Positions 8,582 through 15,762 of a stretch of 33,629 bases of DNA are shown piece by piece. Origin of the DNA: Myxococcota bacterium (GTDB lineage Bacteria > Myxococcota_A > UBA9160 > UBA4427); NCBI GenBank assembly GCA_028278345.1, contig JANQEL010000212.1, positions 1 to 33,629 on the forward strand, given 5' to 3'. Positions within the stretch are counted from its first letter, which is position 1; each line of letters begins with the position of its first letter. The notes below the pieces were generated by a model. The model saw nothing but the letters and a program-made list of their open reading frames with translations. It had not been told where the DNA came from and ran no database searches. The translations under genes were made by a program, and so were the position numbers.

Positions 8582-8677
8582 CTGCCCACCCGACGGTAAG
8601 ACAGGCGGAGTGGGCCCAATAACGAATCTCCGCCATGGAAAGGTGGGGAGGCGAACGTCAAGGAGGAACGACTCGCC
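8582..8677 (+). promoter_or_regulatory. Flagellin mRNA leader with stem and strong ribosome-binding site
   Basis: The inferred leader contains GCCCAC at 8584-8589 complementary to GTGGGC at 8610-8615, which can form a 6-base stem right at the 5' end. The Shine-Dalgarno AAGGAGG at 8660-8666 is near-perfect. Several GGA triplets (near 8637, 8647, 8662 and 8665) resemble the multi-GGA leaders controlled by CsrA in other flagellin genes. CsrA control is an inference. Confidence 0.5.
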
Positions 8678-9502
8678 ATGGGTCTACGAGTTAACAACAA
8701 CATTTCTTCGATCAACGCCCAGCGCAATCTGGTCAACACGACAGATCGCCTCGCCAAGTCGCTTCAGCGCTTGTCCTCGGGTCTCCGGATCACCCGGGCC
8801 TCGGACGACGCAGCCGGCCTGGCGATTTCAGAAAACTTCCGCGCCGAGGTTCGAAGTCTCGGCCAGGCACAGCGAAATGCGAACGACGCGATCTCGCTGC
8901 TGCAGATCGCGGAAGGCGCCCTCAATGAAACGAGTGGCATCCTCATTCGTATGCGCGAACTGGCGGTCCAGGCCGCCAACGGAACCCTGGGTTCCGCCGA
9001 GCGCACGACGATCAATACGGAGTTCCAGGACCTCTCGTCCGAGATCACCCGTATTGCGAACGTCACGCAGTTCAACGGCCGCTTGCTGCTCAACGGCAAC
9101 TCGTCGATCACCTTCCAGATCGGCACCGAGAACACGGGCAGTGATCGCATCTCGGTCAGCAGCGTGAACGCCACCGCGAGTGCGGTTGGCGTGACGAGCA
9201 CCACGGTGGTGACCTCCGCGAGTGCGGCGCAGAGTGCGCTCACGACCCTCGACAGTGCGATCAGCCAGGTGGCAAGCCTGCGCGCCAACTTCGGTACGGT
9301 GCAGAACCGACTCGAATCAACGATTCGGTCTCTCGCCATCGCGATCGAGAACACGGCCGCAGCCGAATCGCGAATCCGCGACGTGGACTTCGCGAGTGAA
9401 ACCGCCGAACTCACCCGAAACCAGGTGCTGCAGCAGGCCGGTGTCTCGGTGCTGAGTCAGGCGAACGTGTCGACCCAGTCGGCATTGGCGCTGCTCAACT
9501 AG
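8678..9502 (+). CDS. fliC: Flagellin
   Basis: Flagellin polymerises into the external flagellar filament after export by the flagellar type III apparatus. The 274-residue protein has the conserved N-terminal D0/D1 region (LRVNNNISSINAQRNL, then LSSGLRITRASDDAAGLAI, then MRELAVQAANGT) and the conserved C-terminal D1/D0 region ending in SALALLN. The variable centre is only about 60 residues, mostly Ser, Thr, Ala and Val (residues about 150-210), so the surface D2/D3 domains are essentially absent. It has no signal peptide, as expected. It is expressed from an RpoN promoter and followed by three hairpins, so it looks monocistronic. No other flagellar gene or FliS chaperone is in the window. Confidence 0.96.
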   Translation: MGLRVNNNISSINAQRNLVNTTDRLAKSLQRLSSGLRITRASDDAAGLAISENFRAEVRSLGQAQRNANDAISLLQIAEGALNETSGILIRMRELAVQAANGTLGSAERTTINTEFQDLSSEITRIANVTQFNGRLLLNGNSSITFQIGTENTGSDRISVSSVNATASAVGVTSTTVVTSASAAQSALTTLDSAISQVASLRANFGTVQNRLESTIRSLAIAIENTAAAESRIRDVDFASETAELTRNQVLQQAGVSVLSQANVSTQSALALLN

Positions 9503-9509
9503 TTGCGTC

Positions 9510-9531
9510 TTCGCCGCTTCGCGGCGGCGAA
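9510..9531. terminator. Hairpin 1 after flagellin
   Basis: TTCGCCGC at 9510-9517 pairs with GCGGCGAA at 9524-9531 around the loop TTCGCG. It begins 8 bases after the flagellin stop. No T-run follows. Confidence 0.5.
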
Positions 9532-9546
9532 CACCTCCACGACGTG

Positions 9547-9570
9547 GGGTGGCCCCATTGGGGGCCACCC
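9547..9570. terminator. Hairpin 2 after flagellin
   Basis: GGGTGGCCCC at 9547-9556 pairs perfectly with GGGGCCACCC at 9561-9570 around the loop ATTG. It is a very stable 10-base stem between convergent genes and could block transcription or exonucleases from either side. Confidence 0.6.
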
Positions 9571-9605
9571 GCTTCGTCGGGAGTCCACACGCACTGAAGC
9601 GTGGA

Positions 9606-9637
9606 GCCCTTGGAACCGGGATGCCGGTTCCGAGGGC
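9606..9637. terminator. Hairpin 3 after flagellin
   Basis: A 14-base stem (9606-9619 with 9624-9637, one G-T pair) closes on the loop GATG, with the core GGAACCGG/CCGGTTCC. It lies 31 bases from the stop of the convergent OFOR beta gene, so it may serve both transcription units. Confidence 0.6.
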
Positions 9638-9667
9638 CCCCCTCGCTTCGGGCTCGTTCTCGCGTTC

Positions 9668-10510
9668 TCAGGCTTCTGGCGGAGCCTTGATCTCACCGAG
9701 GCGATGAACCGAGCCCATTACTTCGTCGAGGTAGTCCGGTCCTTCCTTCGTGGGGATGAACCAGCCGGTCGGGCACATGGTGAGGATTTCGACAAAGCCG
9801 AAGCCACCGTGCTGGAGCTGGACGCGGAAGGCCTTCTCGAGCACGCGCCGGGTGCGCGCGGTTTCGGCGGCGTTGTAGACGCCACAGCGCGCCGCGTACG
9901 AAGTTCCGCCCAGCCCCGCGAGCATCTCGGCCACCAGGATGGGATGGCCGTGGTAGTCGGCGTCGCGGCCTTCGAGGGTGTTCTTGGTGCGCTGGCCCAG
10001 CACCGTGGTGCTGGTCATGTGTCCACCGGTTTCGCCGAACACGCCGTTGTTGAGCAGCACGCAGGTGATCGCCTCCCCGCGCGCCGCGGCGTGGATCACC
10101 TCCTGCAGGCCTTCGTTCACCATGTCGCCATCACCCTGAAGGGTGTAGATCAGGCGATCGGGGCGCATGCGCTTGGCGCCCGTGGCGACCGACGGCGCGC
10201 GACCGTGGAGCGCCTGGATGAGGTCGACGTCCATGATGCTGGTGAGCGCCGTGTAGCAGCCGATGCCGACGACGCCGATGTTTCGCTGGGCGCAATCCAT
10301 GGCTTCGATGGCTTCGAGCATCATGCGAAGGGCCGTGGGCTCGCCACAACCGGGGCAGAGATCGTGATCTTCGTCGAGCAGGAGATCTGGCTTCGTCGCG
10401 CCGGTCTGGCGCGCCGGCTCACTTGGCGGGTGAGAGGTGTCGAGGATGGACGTCATGTCTGTTCTCCCGCTCAAGGCTGTCTTCTCGCTCATGGCTGTCT
10501 TCCCGCTCAT
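9668..10510 (-). CDS. 2-oxoacid:ferredoxin oxidoreductase, beta (TPP-binding) subunit
   Basis: This subunit binds thiamine diphosphate and decarboxylates a 2-oxoacid, passing electrons to ferredoxin and the acyl group to CoA together with its partners. The 280 residues contain the cluster motif CPGCGEP (C52, C55), further cysteines at 85, 209 and 246 (CPTGW), and the TPP motif GDGD at 126-129 followed by VNEG. The pattern resembles the Kor/Vor (2-oxoglutarate or branched-chain ketoacid) group rather than pyruvate enzymes. The start at 10510 overlaps the alpha stop as ATGA, like the other junctions in this cluster. However, residues 1-18 are three copies of a 6-residue repeat, so M7 or M19 (10456) are real alternatives. 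It is the last gene of the operon. Confidence 0.9.
   Translation of the reverse strand: MSGKTAMSEKTALSGRTDMTSILDTSHPPSEPARQTGATKPDLLLDEDHDLCPGCGEPTALRMMLEAIEAMDCAQRNIGVVGIGCYTALTSIMDVDLIQALHGRAPSVATGAKRMRPDRLIYTLQGDGDMVNEGLQEVIHAAARGEAITCVLLNNGVFGETGGHMTSTTVLGQRTKNTLEGRDADYHGHPILVAEMLAGLGGTSYAARCGVYNAAETARTRRVLEKAFRVQLQHGGFGFVEILTMCPTGWFIPTKEGPDYLDEVMGSVHRLGEIKAPPEA
10457..10510 (-). repeat. Three tandem 18-base units at the start of the OFOR beta gene
   Basis: Read on the minus strand, the units are 10510-10493, 10492-10475 and 10474-10457. The first two differ at one base of 18, and the third matches 14 of 18 to the first. Each unit begins with a start-type codon (ATG, ATG, TTG) followed by AGCG and encodes MSGKTA, MSEKTA or LSGRTD. 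A further ATG follows immediately. The purine-rich GGGAAGA or GGGAGA in each unit could act as a ribosome-binding site for the next start. Confidence 0.85.
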
Positions 10511-11586
10511 GGCTGCACCTCCCGCCCCGCGATCCCGAGTTGGATGCGCGTGCGGATCTCGTCGGTGTCGAAGATGGGGCCGATGCCGAAGCCCGCTTCA
10601 TCGGAGGAGATCCCGCCGATCGGGCTCACGGGGACTTCGCCGAGGATCGAGAGACGTACGTCGTCGATCATCTGTCCGGCGTTCTGCTCCAATACCGCGA
10701 CGCGCTGGCTTCCGCGCGCGTGTTCGAGCAGGGCTTCCGAGGGGAAGGGCCACAAGGTGATGGGGCGGAACCACCCGACGCGCACGCCCTCTGCGCGCAT
10801 TTCGTTCACCACGTAACGCACGAAGCGCGCCATCGTCCCGAAGGCGACGACGATGAGTTCGGCGTCTTCGCAGTGCTCGGCCTCGAAGCGCGCTTCCTTC
10901 GCCGCGATGCCCGCGTGCTTCTCCTGCAGGCGGCGCCAGAAACCCTCGGGTTCGATTCCCTTGCGCCCCTTCGTCATGCCGATCGGGTTGATGTTGCGTG
11001 CCCGGCCCGTTCCGCCCAGCGTGCCGTCGACCGCCCAGCCCTTGTCGGGCAGGGGTGGGAACTCGATCGCTTCGATCGAAACGGCCTCACTGGTATGCGC
11101 GAGCAGGTAGTCGCCGTAGATCTGCACGGGGTTGCGCCAGCGATCGGCCAGATCGAAGGCGAGCTGGGTGTGGGCGATCGCTTCGTGGACGTCGATCGGG
11201 GCGAGGACGATGTGTCGATAGTCGCCGTGTCCGCCGCCGCGTGTCGCCTGGTAGTAGTCGTACTGCCCGCGCGCCATGTTGAAGTACACGAGGGGCAATT
11301 CGCTGCGCGTGATCTCCGAGAGCGACTCCTGCATCAGCGCGAGGCCCTGGCCCGTCGATCCCGTCGCGGCGCGTGCGCCGGTGGCCAGCGCCCCCCAGGC
11401 CATGCCGATCGCTTCGAGTTCGCTCTCGGCGTTGATCGCCACGCCGTCCACCTCGGGAAGCTTCGCGGCGAAGTGCTCGAGCAATTCGGTGAAGGGCGTC
11501 ATGGGGTAGCCGGCGAAGAAGCGGCAACCGGCGAGGATGGCCGCTTCGGCAATGGCTTCGGAGCCTTCCATCAAGCGACGGGTCAT
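10507..11586 (-). CDS. 2-oxoacid:ferredoxin oxidoreductase, alpha subunit
   Basis: The 359-residue subunit carries the pyrimidine-binding domain of a four-subunit OFOR. Recognisable blocks are the N-terminal GSEAIAEAAILAGCRFFAGYP near residue 8, then ESELEAIGMAWGALATGARA, GSTGQGLALMQES, and ARGQYDYYQATRGGGHGDYR. The last block resembles subunits annotated as 3-methyl-2-oxobutanoate (VorB-type) oxidoreductase in deltaproteobacteria. The C-terminal domain II is complete (VVAFGTMARFVRYVV, then WFRPITLWPFP). The ATG at 11586 overlaps the ferredoxin stop as ATGA, and its own stop overlaps the beta start the same way, so translational coupling is likely. Substrate specificity cannot be decided from sequence alone. 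Confidence 0.9.
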   Translation of the reverse strand: MTRRLMEGSEAIAEAAILAGCRFFAGYPMTPFTELLEHFAAKLPEVDGVAINAESELEAIGMAWGALATGARAATGSTGQGLALMQESLSEITRSELPLVYFNMARGQYDYYQATRGGGHGDYRHIVLAPIDVHEAIAHTQLAFDLADRWRNPVQIYGDYLLAHTSEAVSIEAIEFPPLPDKGWAVDGTLGGTGRARNINPIGMTKGRKGIEPEGFWRRLQEKHAGIAAKEARFEAEHCEDAELIVVAFGTMARFVRYVVNEMRAEGVRVGWFRPITLWPFPSEALLEHARGSQRVAVLEQNAGQMIDDVRLSILGEVPVSPIGGISSDEAGFGIGPIFDTDEIRTRIQLGIAGREVQP

Positions 11587-11870
11587 GACGTGCTCTCCTG
11601 GCTGGCGTCGGGGTCGTGGAGCACGGGGGTCTCGTAGCGGTAGACCTCGAAGCAGAAGTCGGGGCAGACGAGCAGGCACGCTCCGCATCCCGTGCAGCCG
11701 GGCAGGAGTTCGGGGTAGGGCACGCCGAGTTCGTTGCGAGCTTCGCTCATGCGAAGCACGTCGGGCTTGCAGGCGGGGATGCAGAGTTCGCAGCCCTTGC
11801 AGCGTTCGATCGCGATGGTGACGGTGCCGCGGCTCTCGATAGCGCCGCGGCCTTCGAAAGAGTCGCTCAT
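11583..11870 (-). CDS. 2-oxoacid:ferredoxin oxidoreductase, delta (2x[4Fe-4S] ferredoxin) subunit
   Basis: This is a 95-residue bacterial-type ferredoxin with two cluster motifs, CKGCELCIPACKP (about residues 24-36) and CTGCGACLLVCPD (about 59-71). Each is CxxCxxCxxxCP-like, with Lys instead of the usual residue before the Pro in the first. It transfers electrons from the beta-subunit cluster to the external acceptor. The N-terminal about 20 residues and C-terminal about 20 residues are charged extensions. It overlaps the gamma gene upstream and the alpha gene downstream by four bases each. Its position between gamma and alpha matches the gamma-delta-alpha-beta order of archaeal four-subunit Vor enzymes. 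Confidence 0.92.
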   Translation of the reverse strand: MSDSFEGRGAIESRGTVTIAIERCKGCELCIPACKPDVLRMSEARNELGVPYPELLPGCTGCGACLLVCPDFCFEVYRYETPVLHDPDASQESTS

Positions 11871-12460
11871 CGCGTCGCCCCCTCGTCGGGCCAGGCGGGT
11901 GCGAGGTTCGCGGGCACCGCATCGAAGCCGGCGCGGAGCACCGCTTCGTTGCTCTCGACGAACTGGCTGCGATAGCTCGGCACCGAATCCTTCATCGCCG
12001 CGATCAGGGCGTCGAGGGAGACGAAGCCCGAGAGCTTCGCAAAGGCGGCGATCAGCGCGAGGGAGGCCGCCATGGGGCTCCCGAGATCGCCCGCGATCTT
12101 CGTTGCGGGCACGTCGAAGGGGCGAAGCGGATGCCCCGGCGTCGGACCCTCGATCGGGCCTTCGAACACACTCGAATTCACGACCACCACGGCATCCTCT
12201 CGCAGCTTCGCCGCGATGGGCGCAAAGAAGGTGTGATGCATGGCGAGGGCGATGCCCACGCGCGCGACCATGGGAGGGGAGTGGATCGGTCCGTCGGCGA
12301 CCACGATCGTGTTGTCGGTGTTGCCACCGCGCATCGTGCCGCCGTAGGTGCCCAGCGTCATCACCTCGCGGCCTTCGAGCACGGCCGCGCGGGCGAGGAT
12401 CGTCGCCGCGAGCTGTACGCCCTGGCCCCCGACTCCGGTCATCATGATCTCGTGTTCCAT
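11867..12460 (-). CDS. 2-oxoacid:ferredoxin oxidoreductase, gamma subunit
   Basis: The 197-residue subunit begins EIMMTGVGGQGVQLAATILARAA, the GxGGQG signature of OFOR gamma subunits, which help bind CoA. The following TYGGTMRGGNTDNTIVV corresponds to the conserved G-x-x-x-R-G-G block. It is the first of the four OFOR genes, and its ATG at 12460 lies 8 bases after the TetR stop, with AGAGG as a ribosome-binding site. The complete set of four subunits, all intact, argues for a functional enzyme rather than a relic. Confidence 0.9.
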   Translation of the reverse strand: MEHEIMMTGVGGQGVQLAATILARAAVLEGREVMTLGTYGGTMRGGNTDNTIVVADGPIHSPPMVARVGIALAMHHTFFAPIAAKLREDAVVVVNSSVFEGPIEGPTPGHPLRPFDVPATKIAGDLGSPMAASLALIAAFAKLSGFVSLDALIAAMKDSVPSYRSQFVESNEAVLRAGFDAVPANLAPAWPDEGATR

Positions 12461-12468
12461 CGCTGCCT

Positions 12469-13158
12469 CTAGCCGGCGTTCGAGCGTGCGAGCCCGTGGA
12501 GTGCAAACTCGATCAGGTGATCGGCGTCGCGTCGGTCGGCGCTCGCCGGGTCGAGGAGCTGACGCTCGACCCAACCCATCGCGAGGTTGTAGAGAAGCCG
12601 CGCGTCGCGCGCGGGGTCGGCCTGGGGGAAATCACCGGAGGCGATGCCCGCTTCGATCTCCCGCTGGAGGATCGCCATCAAGCGCGCCTCGGCTTCTTCC
12701 ACTTCGCCGGGAAAACGATCCGAGAGCCGTGCACGCGAAATCGCGAAGGGGCGTGTGGCCGCTGCACCCTGTTCGGAAAGTGCCTGTTCGAGGACCCCGT
12801 CGAGCCATTGGCGCACGCGTTCGCGCGGCGAGTCGGCCGCGGCGACGCGATGCTCGATGTAGCTGCGCAGCAACTGGATGCCTTCTTCCAACATCGCGAG
12901 CAGAAGCTCGTGCTTCGAGTGGAAGTGCTTGTAGAAGGCCTGGTTCGAAAGCCCCGCCTCCTTCACGATGGCGCCCACCGTCGGTTCGAGCTGGCCGGTG
13001 CGTTCGACCAGCGCGAAGCCGGCCTCGACGAAGCGCCGTGCTTCGTTCTCGTAGGCTTCGCGCCGCCGCTCGACCGCGCGATCCACCGAACGCAGCGCGC
13101 GCGAACGGGGGGCACGGCCGACGCGGCCGTCGGAGGCTTCAGGCGTTCGCGTCGGCAT
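12469..13158 (-). CDS. TetR/AcrR-family transcriptional regulator
   Basis: The 229-residue protein has a TetR DNA-binding domain at residues about 38-85: a helix, then VGAIVKEAGLSNQAFYKHF, the helix-turn-helix. The C-terminal domain is helical and has no recognised subfamily signature. Residues 1-30 form a basic tail. The ATG at 13158 overlaps the end of the acyl-CoA dehydrogenase small-subunit gene by 20 bases, and the stop is 8 bases before the OFOR gamma gene. It is therefore embedded in the operon it probably controls. Acyl-CoA-responsive TetR repressors commonly regulate such operons. The pair of palindromes at 15735-15775, upstream of the operon, are its likely operators. The ligand and sign of regulation are unknown. 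Confidence 0.88.
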   Translation of the reverse strand: MPTRTPEASDGRVGRAPRSRALRSVDRAVERRREAYENEARRFVEAGFALVERTGQLEPTVGAIVKEAGLSNQAFYKHFHSKHELLLAMLEEGIQLLRSYIEHRVAAADSPRERVRQWLDGVLEQALSEQGAAATRPFAISRARLSDRFPGEVEEAEARLMAILQREIEAGIASGDFPQADPARDARLLYNLAMGWVERQLLDPASADRRDADHLIEFALHGLARSNAG

Positions 13159-14170
13159 AGCGGACTTCCAGTGGAATGGTGGCGACGTGGGCGGCGATCG
13201 CCTCGGCGTGGGCGTCGCCTTCCCCGAATACGTTGGCGAGCACCCGGGCGCGCTTGAGGTAGTAGTGGTCGGCGACCTCCCAGGTGTATCCCATGCCGCC
13301 GTGGATTTGGATGCAGGCCCGTGCGTTCTTGATCGCAGCTTCTCCTGCGAGCAGGCTCGCACCGCGGACCGCCTGTTCGACATCCGCGAGCGCGGGCGCA
13401 TCCGCGGCGTCGAGCAGGTCGAGGGTCGCGCCGGCCGCGTAGACCGAGGCGCGAATCAGCTCCTGTCGCGCGAACATGTCGGCGAGCATGTGCTTGATGG
13501 CCTGGAAGGAGCCGATCGTGCGCCCGAACTGTTCGCGCTCTTTCGCGTAGGCGAGGGCGATCTCGAGGGTGGTCTCGACGATGCCGAGTTGCAGCCCCGC
13601 GTTCAGGCTCATCGCTTCGAGGCGAAGCCGATTGGCGCGCGCCGCGTCGGCGATGCGTCGGCCCTCGGGCAGCACGTCGATTCTCGAGACCGGAGTGAGG
13701 GGGTCGAAGGGCGTCACCACCATGGCGTTTGCCAGATCGCCCCGGTCGAGCTGGTAGACCCCATCGTTGCGCAGCAGCAGGAGTGCATCGAGGTGTTCCG
13801 CGTACTCGATCAACTGCACGCCCTTGCGCTGAGCGACCCGATCGAGCCCGCCCACCAGCTGCCCTCCCGTCGCCGCGCCCTCCACGAGATCTGCCGCGGC
13901 CGCCTGGAAGACGAACGGTCCTGGCACGACGCGCTGCCCCAGGGCTTCGAAGACGAGCACGGCATCGGCGTGACCCAACCCGAGGCCTCCGCGCGCTTCG
14001 TCGCAGGTCAGCTGGAAGACGCCGAGTTCGGCAAGGCTCTCGAACAGCGCGCGATCGAAGCCGCCGTTTCCCTCGATCTCGCGCAGTGCCTTGTCATCGC
14101 AGTGGTCGCGACAGAAGTTCGCGATGCCGCCCTGCAGCTCGAGCTGTTCATTGCTCGGTCGGAAGTCCAT
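13139..14170 (-). CDS. Acyl-CoA dehydrogenase, small (non-catalytic-type) subunit
   Basis: This 343-residue acyl-CoA dehydrogenase fold protein starts with the family N terminus (MDFRPSNEQLELQ) and keeps YAKEREQFGRTIGSFQAIKHMLADM and IQIHGGMGYTWE. It is shorter than the usual 380-400 residues and lacks the C-terminal Glu/GTxxIQ segment, ending instead KRARVLANVFGEGDAHAE. This matches the partner subunits of heteromeric ACADs such as the actinobacterial ChsE/FadE pairs, where one subunit lacks the catalytic base. Only 3 bases separate it from the large subunit upstream, so the two are almost certainly co-translated. It should pass electrons to ETF, which is not in the window. Confidence 0.87.
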   Translation of the reverse strand: MDFRPSNEQLELQGGIANFCRDHCDDKALREIEGNGGFDRALFESLAELGVFQLTCDEARGGLGLGHADAVLVFEALGQRVVPGPFVFQAAAADLVEGAATGGQLVGGLDRVAQRKGVQLIEYAEHLDALLLLRNDGVYQLDRGDLANAMVVTPFDPLTPVSRIDVLPEGRRIADAARANRLRLEAMSLNAGLQLGIVETTLEIALAYAKEREQFGRTIGSFQAIKHMLADMFARQELIRASVYAAGATLDLLDAADAPALADVEQAVRGASLLAGEAAIKNARACIQIHGGMGYTWEVADHYYLKRARVLANVFGEGDAHAEAIAAHVATIPLEVRYADANA

Positions 14171-14173
14171 GGC

Positions 14174-15361
14174 CTAGCGATCCTTCGGCAGGCCGAGGAT
14201 GCGCTCGGCGATGATGTTGCGTTGGATCTGGCTCGTACCCGCCGCGATGGTGAGCGAGATCGACTGCATGGCGGAGAACGAGAAGTGGTGGATCGGAAGC
14301 CCCGCGACGTCGTCGCGCGAGAGCCCCAGGCGTCCGACCACCTGCAGCGCGAGTTCGGCGACACGCTGGTAGAGCTCGGTGTAGACGAGCTTCAGCGCCG
14401 AACCCCCGAGCCCCGGGACGCCGGTTTCGCTCGCTTGCGAAATCGATAGCTTGAGCATCGCCCAGAGTGCGTCGAGTTCGGCCTGCAAGTGTCCGATCTC
14501 GCGCCGCAGCCCGACGTCTTCCCAGGCCGAATCGTCCAGCGTTTCGATCTGCTTCGCGACGTCGATGATGTTGGCCAGGTACTGCTTGAGTTCGACCATC
14601 TGGCTCGCGAACGATGTGCCGCGTTCGAAGCGCAGGGTCACGTTCGCGATGCGCCAGCCTTCGTTCTCGGCACCCACGCGATTCGCGACCGGCACGCGCA
14701 CGTCCTCGAGGAAGACCTCGCTGAACTCGCTACTCCCCGAGAGGGTGGCGAGGGGGCGGATCTCGATCCCCGGCGTGTCCATCGGCAGGATCAACCAGGT
14801 GATCCCCTTGTGCTTGGGTGCGTCGGGGTCGGTGCGCACCAGGAGCTCGCAGTAGTCGGCCACCTGTGCGAAGGAGGTCCAGATCTTGTGGCCGTTGATC
14901 ACGTACTCGTCGCCCACGCGAACCGCGCGCGTCGAGAGACTCGCCAGATCGGAGCCCGCGTTGGGTTCGGAAAAGCCCTGGCACCAGACTTCTTCGCCCG
15001 AGAGGATCTTCGAGACGTGGTCGCGCTTCTGTTCGTCGGTTCCCTCGACGATCAGCGTCGGCCCGCCGTGCAACATGCCGACGAAGTTCACTCCGATGTA
15101 GGGCGCGTTCGCCCGCGCGATCTCTTCGTAGTAGACGAGTTGTTCGGAGAGCGTCGAGCCGCGGCCGCCGTACTCCTTCGGCCAGTTGATCCCCGCGTAG
15201 CCCGCCTCGAATAGCTTGCGCTGCCAGCCCGTGTCGTAGGCACGGCGCGCGGGCCAGGCCCCTTCTTTGGGGGGCGGGCCGTGGGCGGGCACCTCGACGG
15301 CGAGCCAGGCGCGAAGCTCCGCGCGAAACGCCTCGTCGGCTTCGGAGTAACGCAGGTCCAA
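14174..15361 (-). CDS. Acyl-CoA dehydrogenase, large subunit
   Basis: The 395-residue protein is a FAD-dependent acyl-CoA dehydrogenase that introduces an alpha-beta double bond in an acyl-CoA. Motifs include CQGFSEPNAGSDLASL (flavin and substrate region), INGHKIWTS, and the C-terminal GTSQIQRNIIAERILGLPKD. The residue at the MCAD catalytic-Glu position, just before GTSQIQ, is Ala. The base is therefore more likely the Glu in RFERG near residue 240, as in isovaleryl-CoA dehydrogenase and the catalytic ChsE/FadE subunits. The start is TTG at 15361: it gives the canonical MDLRYSEADEAF N terminus, and AAGGA lies 8 bases before it. It is paired with the small subunit at 13139-14170. Confidence 0.9.
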   Translation of the reverse strand: MDLRYSEADEAFRAELRAWLAVEVPAHGPPPKEGAWPARRAYDTGWQRKLFEAGYAGINWPKEYGGRGSTLSEQLVYYEEIARANAPYIGVNFVGMLHGGPTLIVEGTDEQKRDHVSKILSGEEVWCQGFSEPNAGSDLASLSTRAVRVGDEYVINGHKIWTSFAQVADYCELLVRTDPDAPKHKGITWLILPMDTPGIEIRPLATLSGSSEFSEVFLEDVRVPVANRVGAENEGWRIANVTLRFERGTSFASQMVELKQYLANIIDVAKQIETLDDSAWEDVGLRREIGHLQAELDALWAMLKLSISQASETGVPGLGGSALKLVYTELYQRVAELALQVVGRLGLSRDDVAGLPIHHFSFSAMQSISLTIAAGTSQIQRNIIAERILGLPKDR

Positions 15362-15365
15362 GGCT

Positions 15366-15710
15366 TCAGTCCTTGAGTTCCACGATGATCTCGTGGAAAT
15401 CCTCTTTGCCCACGTTGAGGGCGGCTTCGATGCCGCCCTTCTCGACGAAGAACCAGTTGCCCGGGTAGCAGTCGGCTTCCATGTACTCGCTGTAGACGCT
15501 GCCGGTGTCGGGCTCGGGGCAGACCGCCATGCGGTCGCCGGAGATCTGGATCAGCACGTGATCGCATTCGTGCTTGTGGATCGGGCCCTTCTCGCCAGCC
15601 GGCAGCCGCATCTCCCAGATGCGAACGCGGTCGTTTTCGAAGAGCAGGGTGTTGGCGATCTCGCCGAACTCGCGGTTCGGGTCGACGGTGGGGCCGGAAT
15701 CGTCAGCCAT
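15366..15710 (-). CDS. Cupin-domain protein, first gene of the ACAD-OFOR operon
   Basis: The 114-residue single-domain cupin has the first cupin motif PIHKHECDHVLIQISG (residues 43-58), with His45, His47 and an acidic residue as likely metal ligands. The second motif region is less clear (FVEKGGIEAALNVG). The N-terminal ANTLLFENDRVRIWEMRL is common in small cupins of the ethanolamine-utilisation or dioxygenase-like type. No enzyme activity can be assigned. It may bind a small substrate or isomerise an intermediate. It is the promoter-proximal gene, 4 bases ahead of the large ACAD subunit. The ATG at 15710 follows a GGAG-containing leader, and the twin palindromes lie 25-65 bases upstream. Confidence 0.8.
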   Translation of the reverse strand: MADDSGPTVDPNREFGEIANTLLFENDRVRIWEMRLPAGEKGPIHKHECDHVLIQISGDRMAVCPEPDTGSVYSEYMEADCYPGNWFFVEKGGIEAALNVGKEDFHEIIVELKD

Positions 15711-15734
15711 CGAGGGGTCTCCGAGCGGTTCGAG

Positions 15735-15760
15735 GAAATGAGAATGACATTCTCGATTTC
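15735..15760. promoter_or_regulatory. Probable TetR operator 1
   Basis: GAGAATGACATTCTC at 15740-15754 is a perfect 7-1-7 palindrome. It is extended by GAAAT at 15735-15739 and ATTTC at 15756-15760 with one offset base. It sits in the divergent promoter region between the cupin operon and the acyl-CoA ligase. The size and symmetry are typical of TetR-family operators. Confidence 0.7.
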
Positions 15761-15762
15761 TC

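Noticed and set aside
10507..11922. A longer start for the OFOR alpha subunit
   Set aside because: The extra N-terminal residues are Arg/Pro-rich shadow sequence of the ferredoxin gene. The ATG at 11586 has the ATGA overlap and the correct family N terminus.
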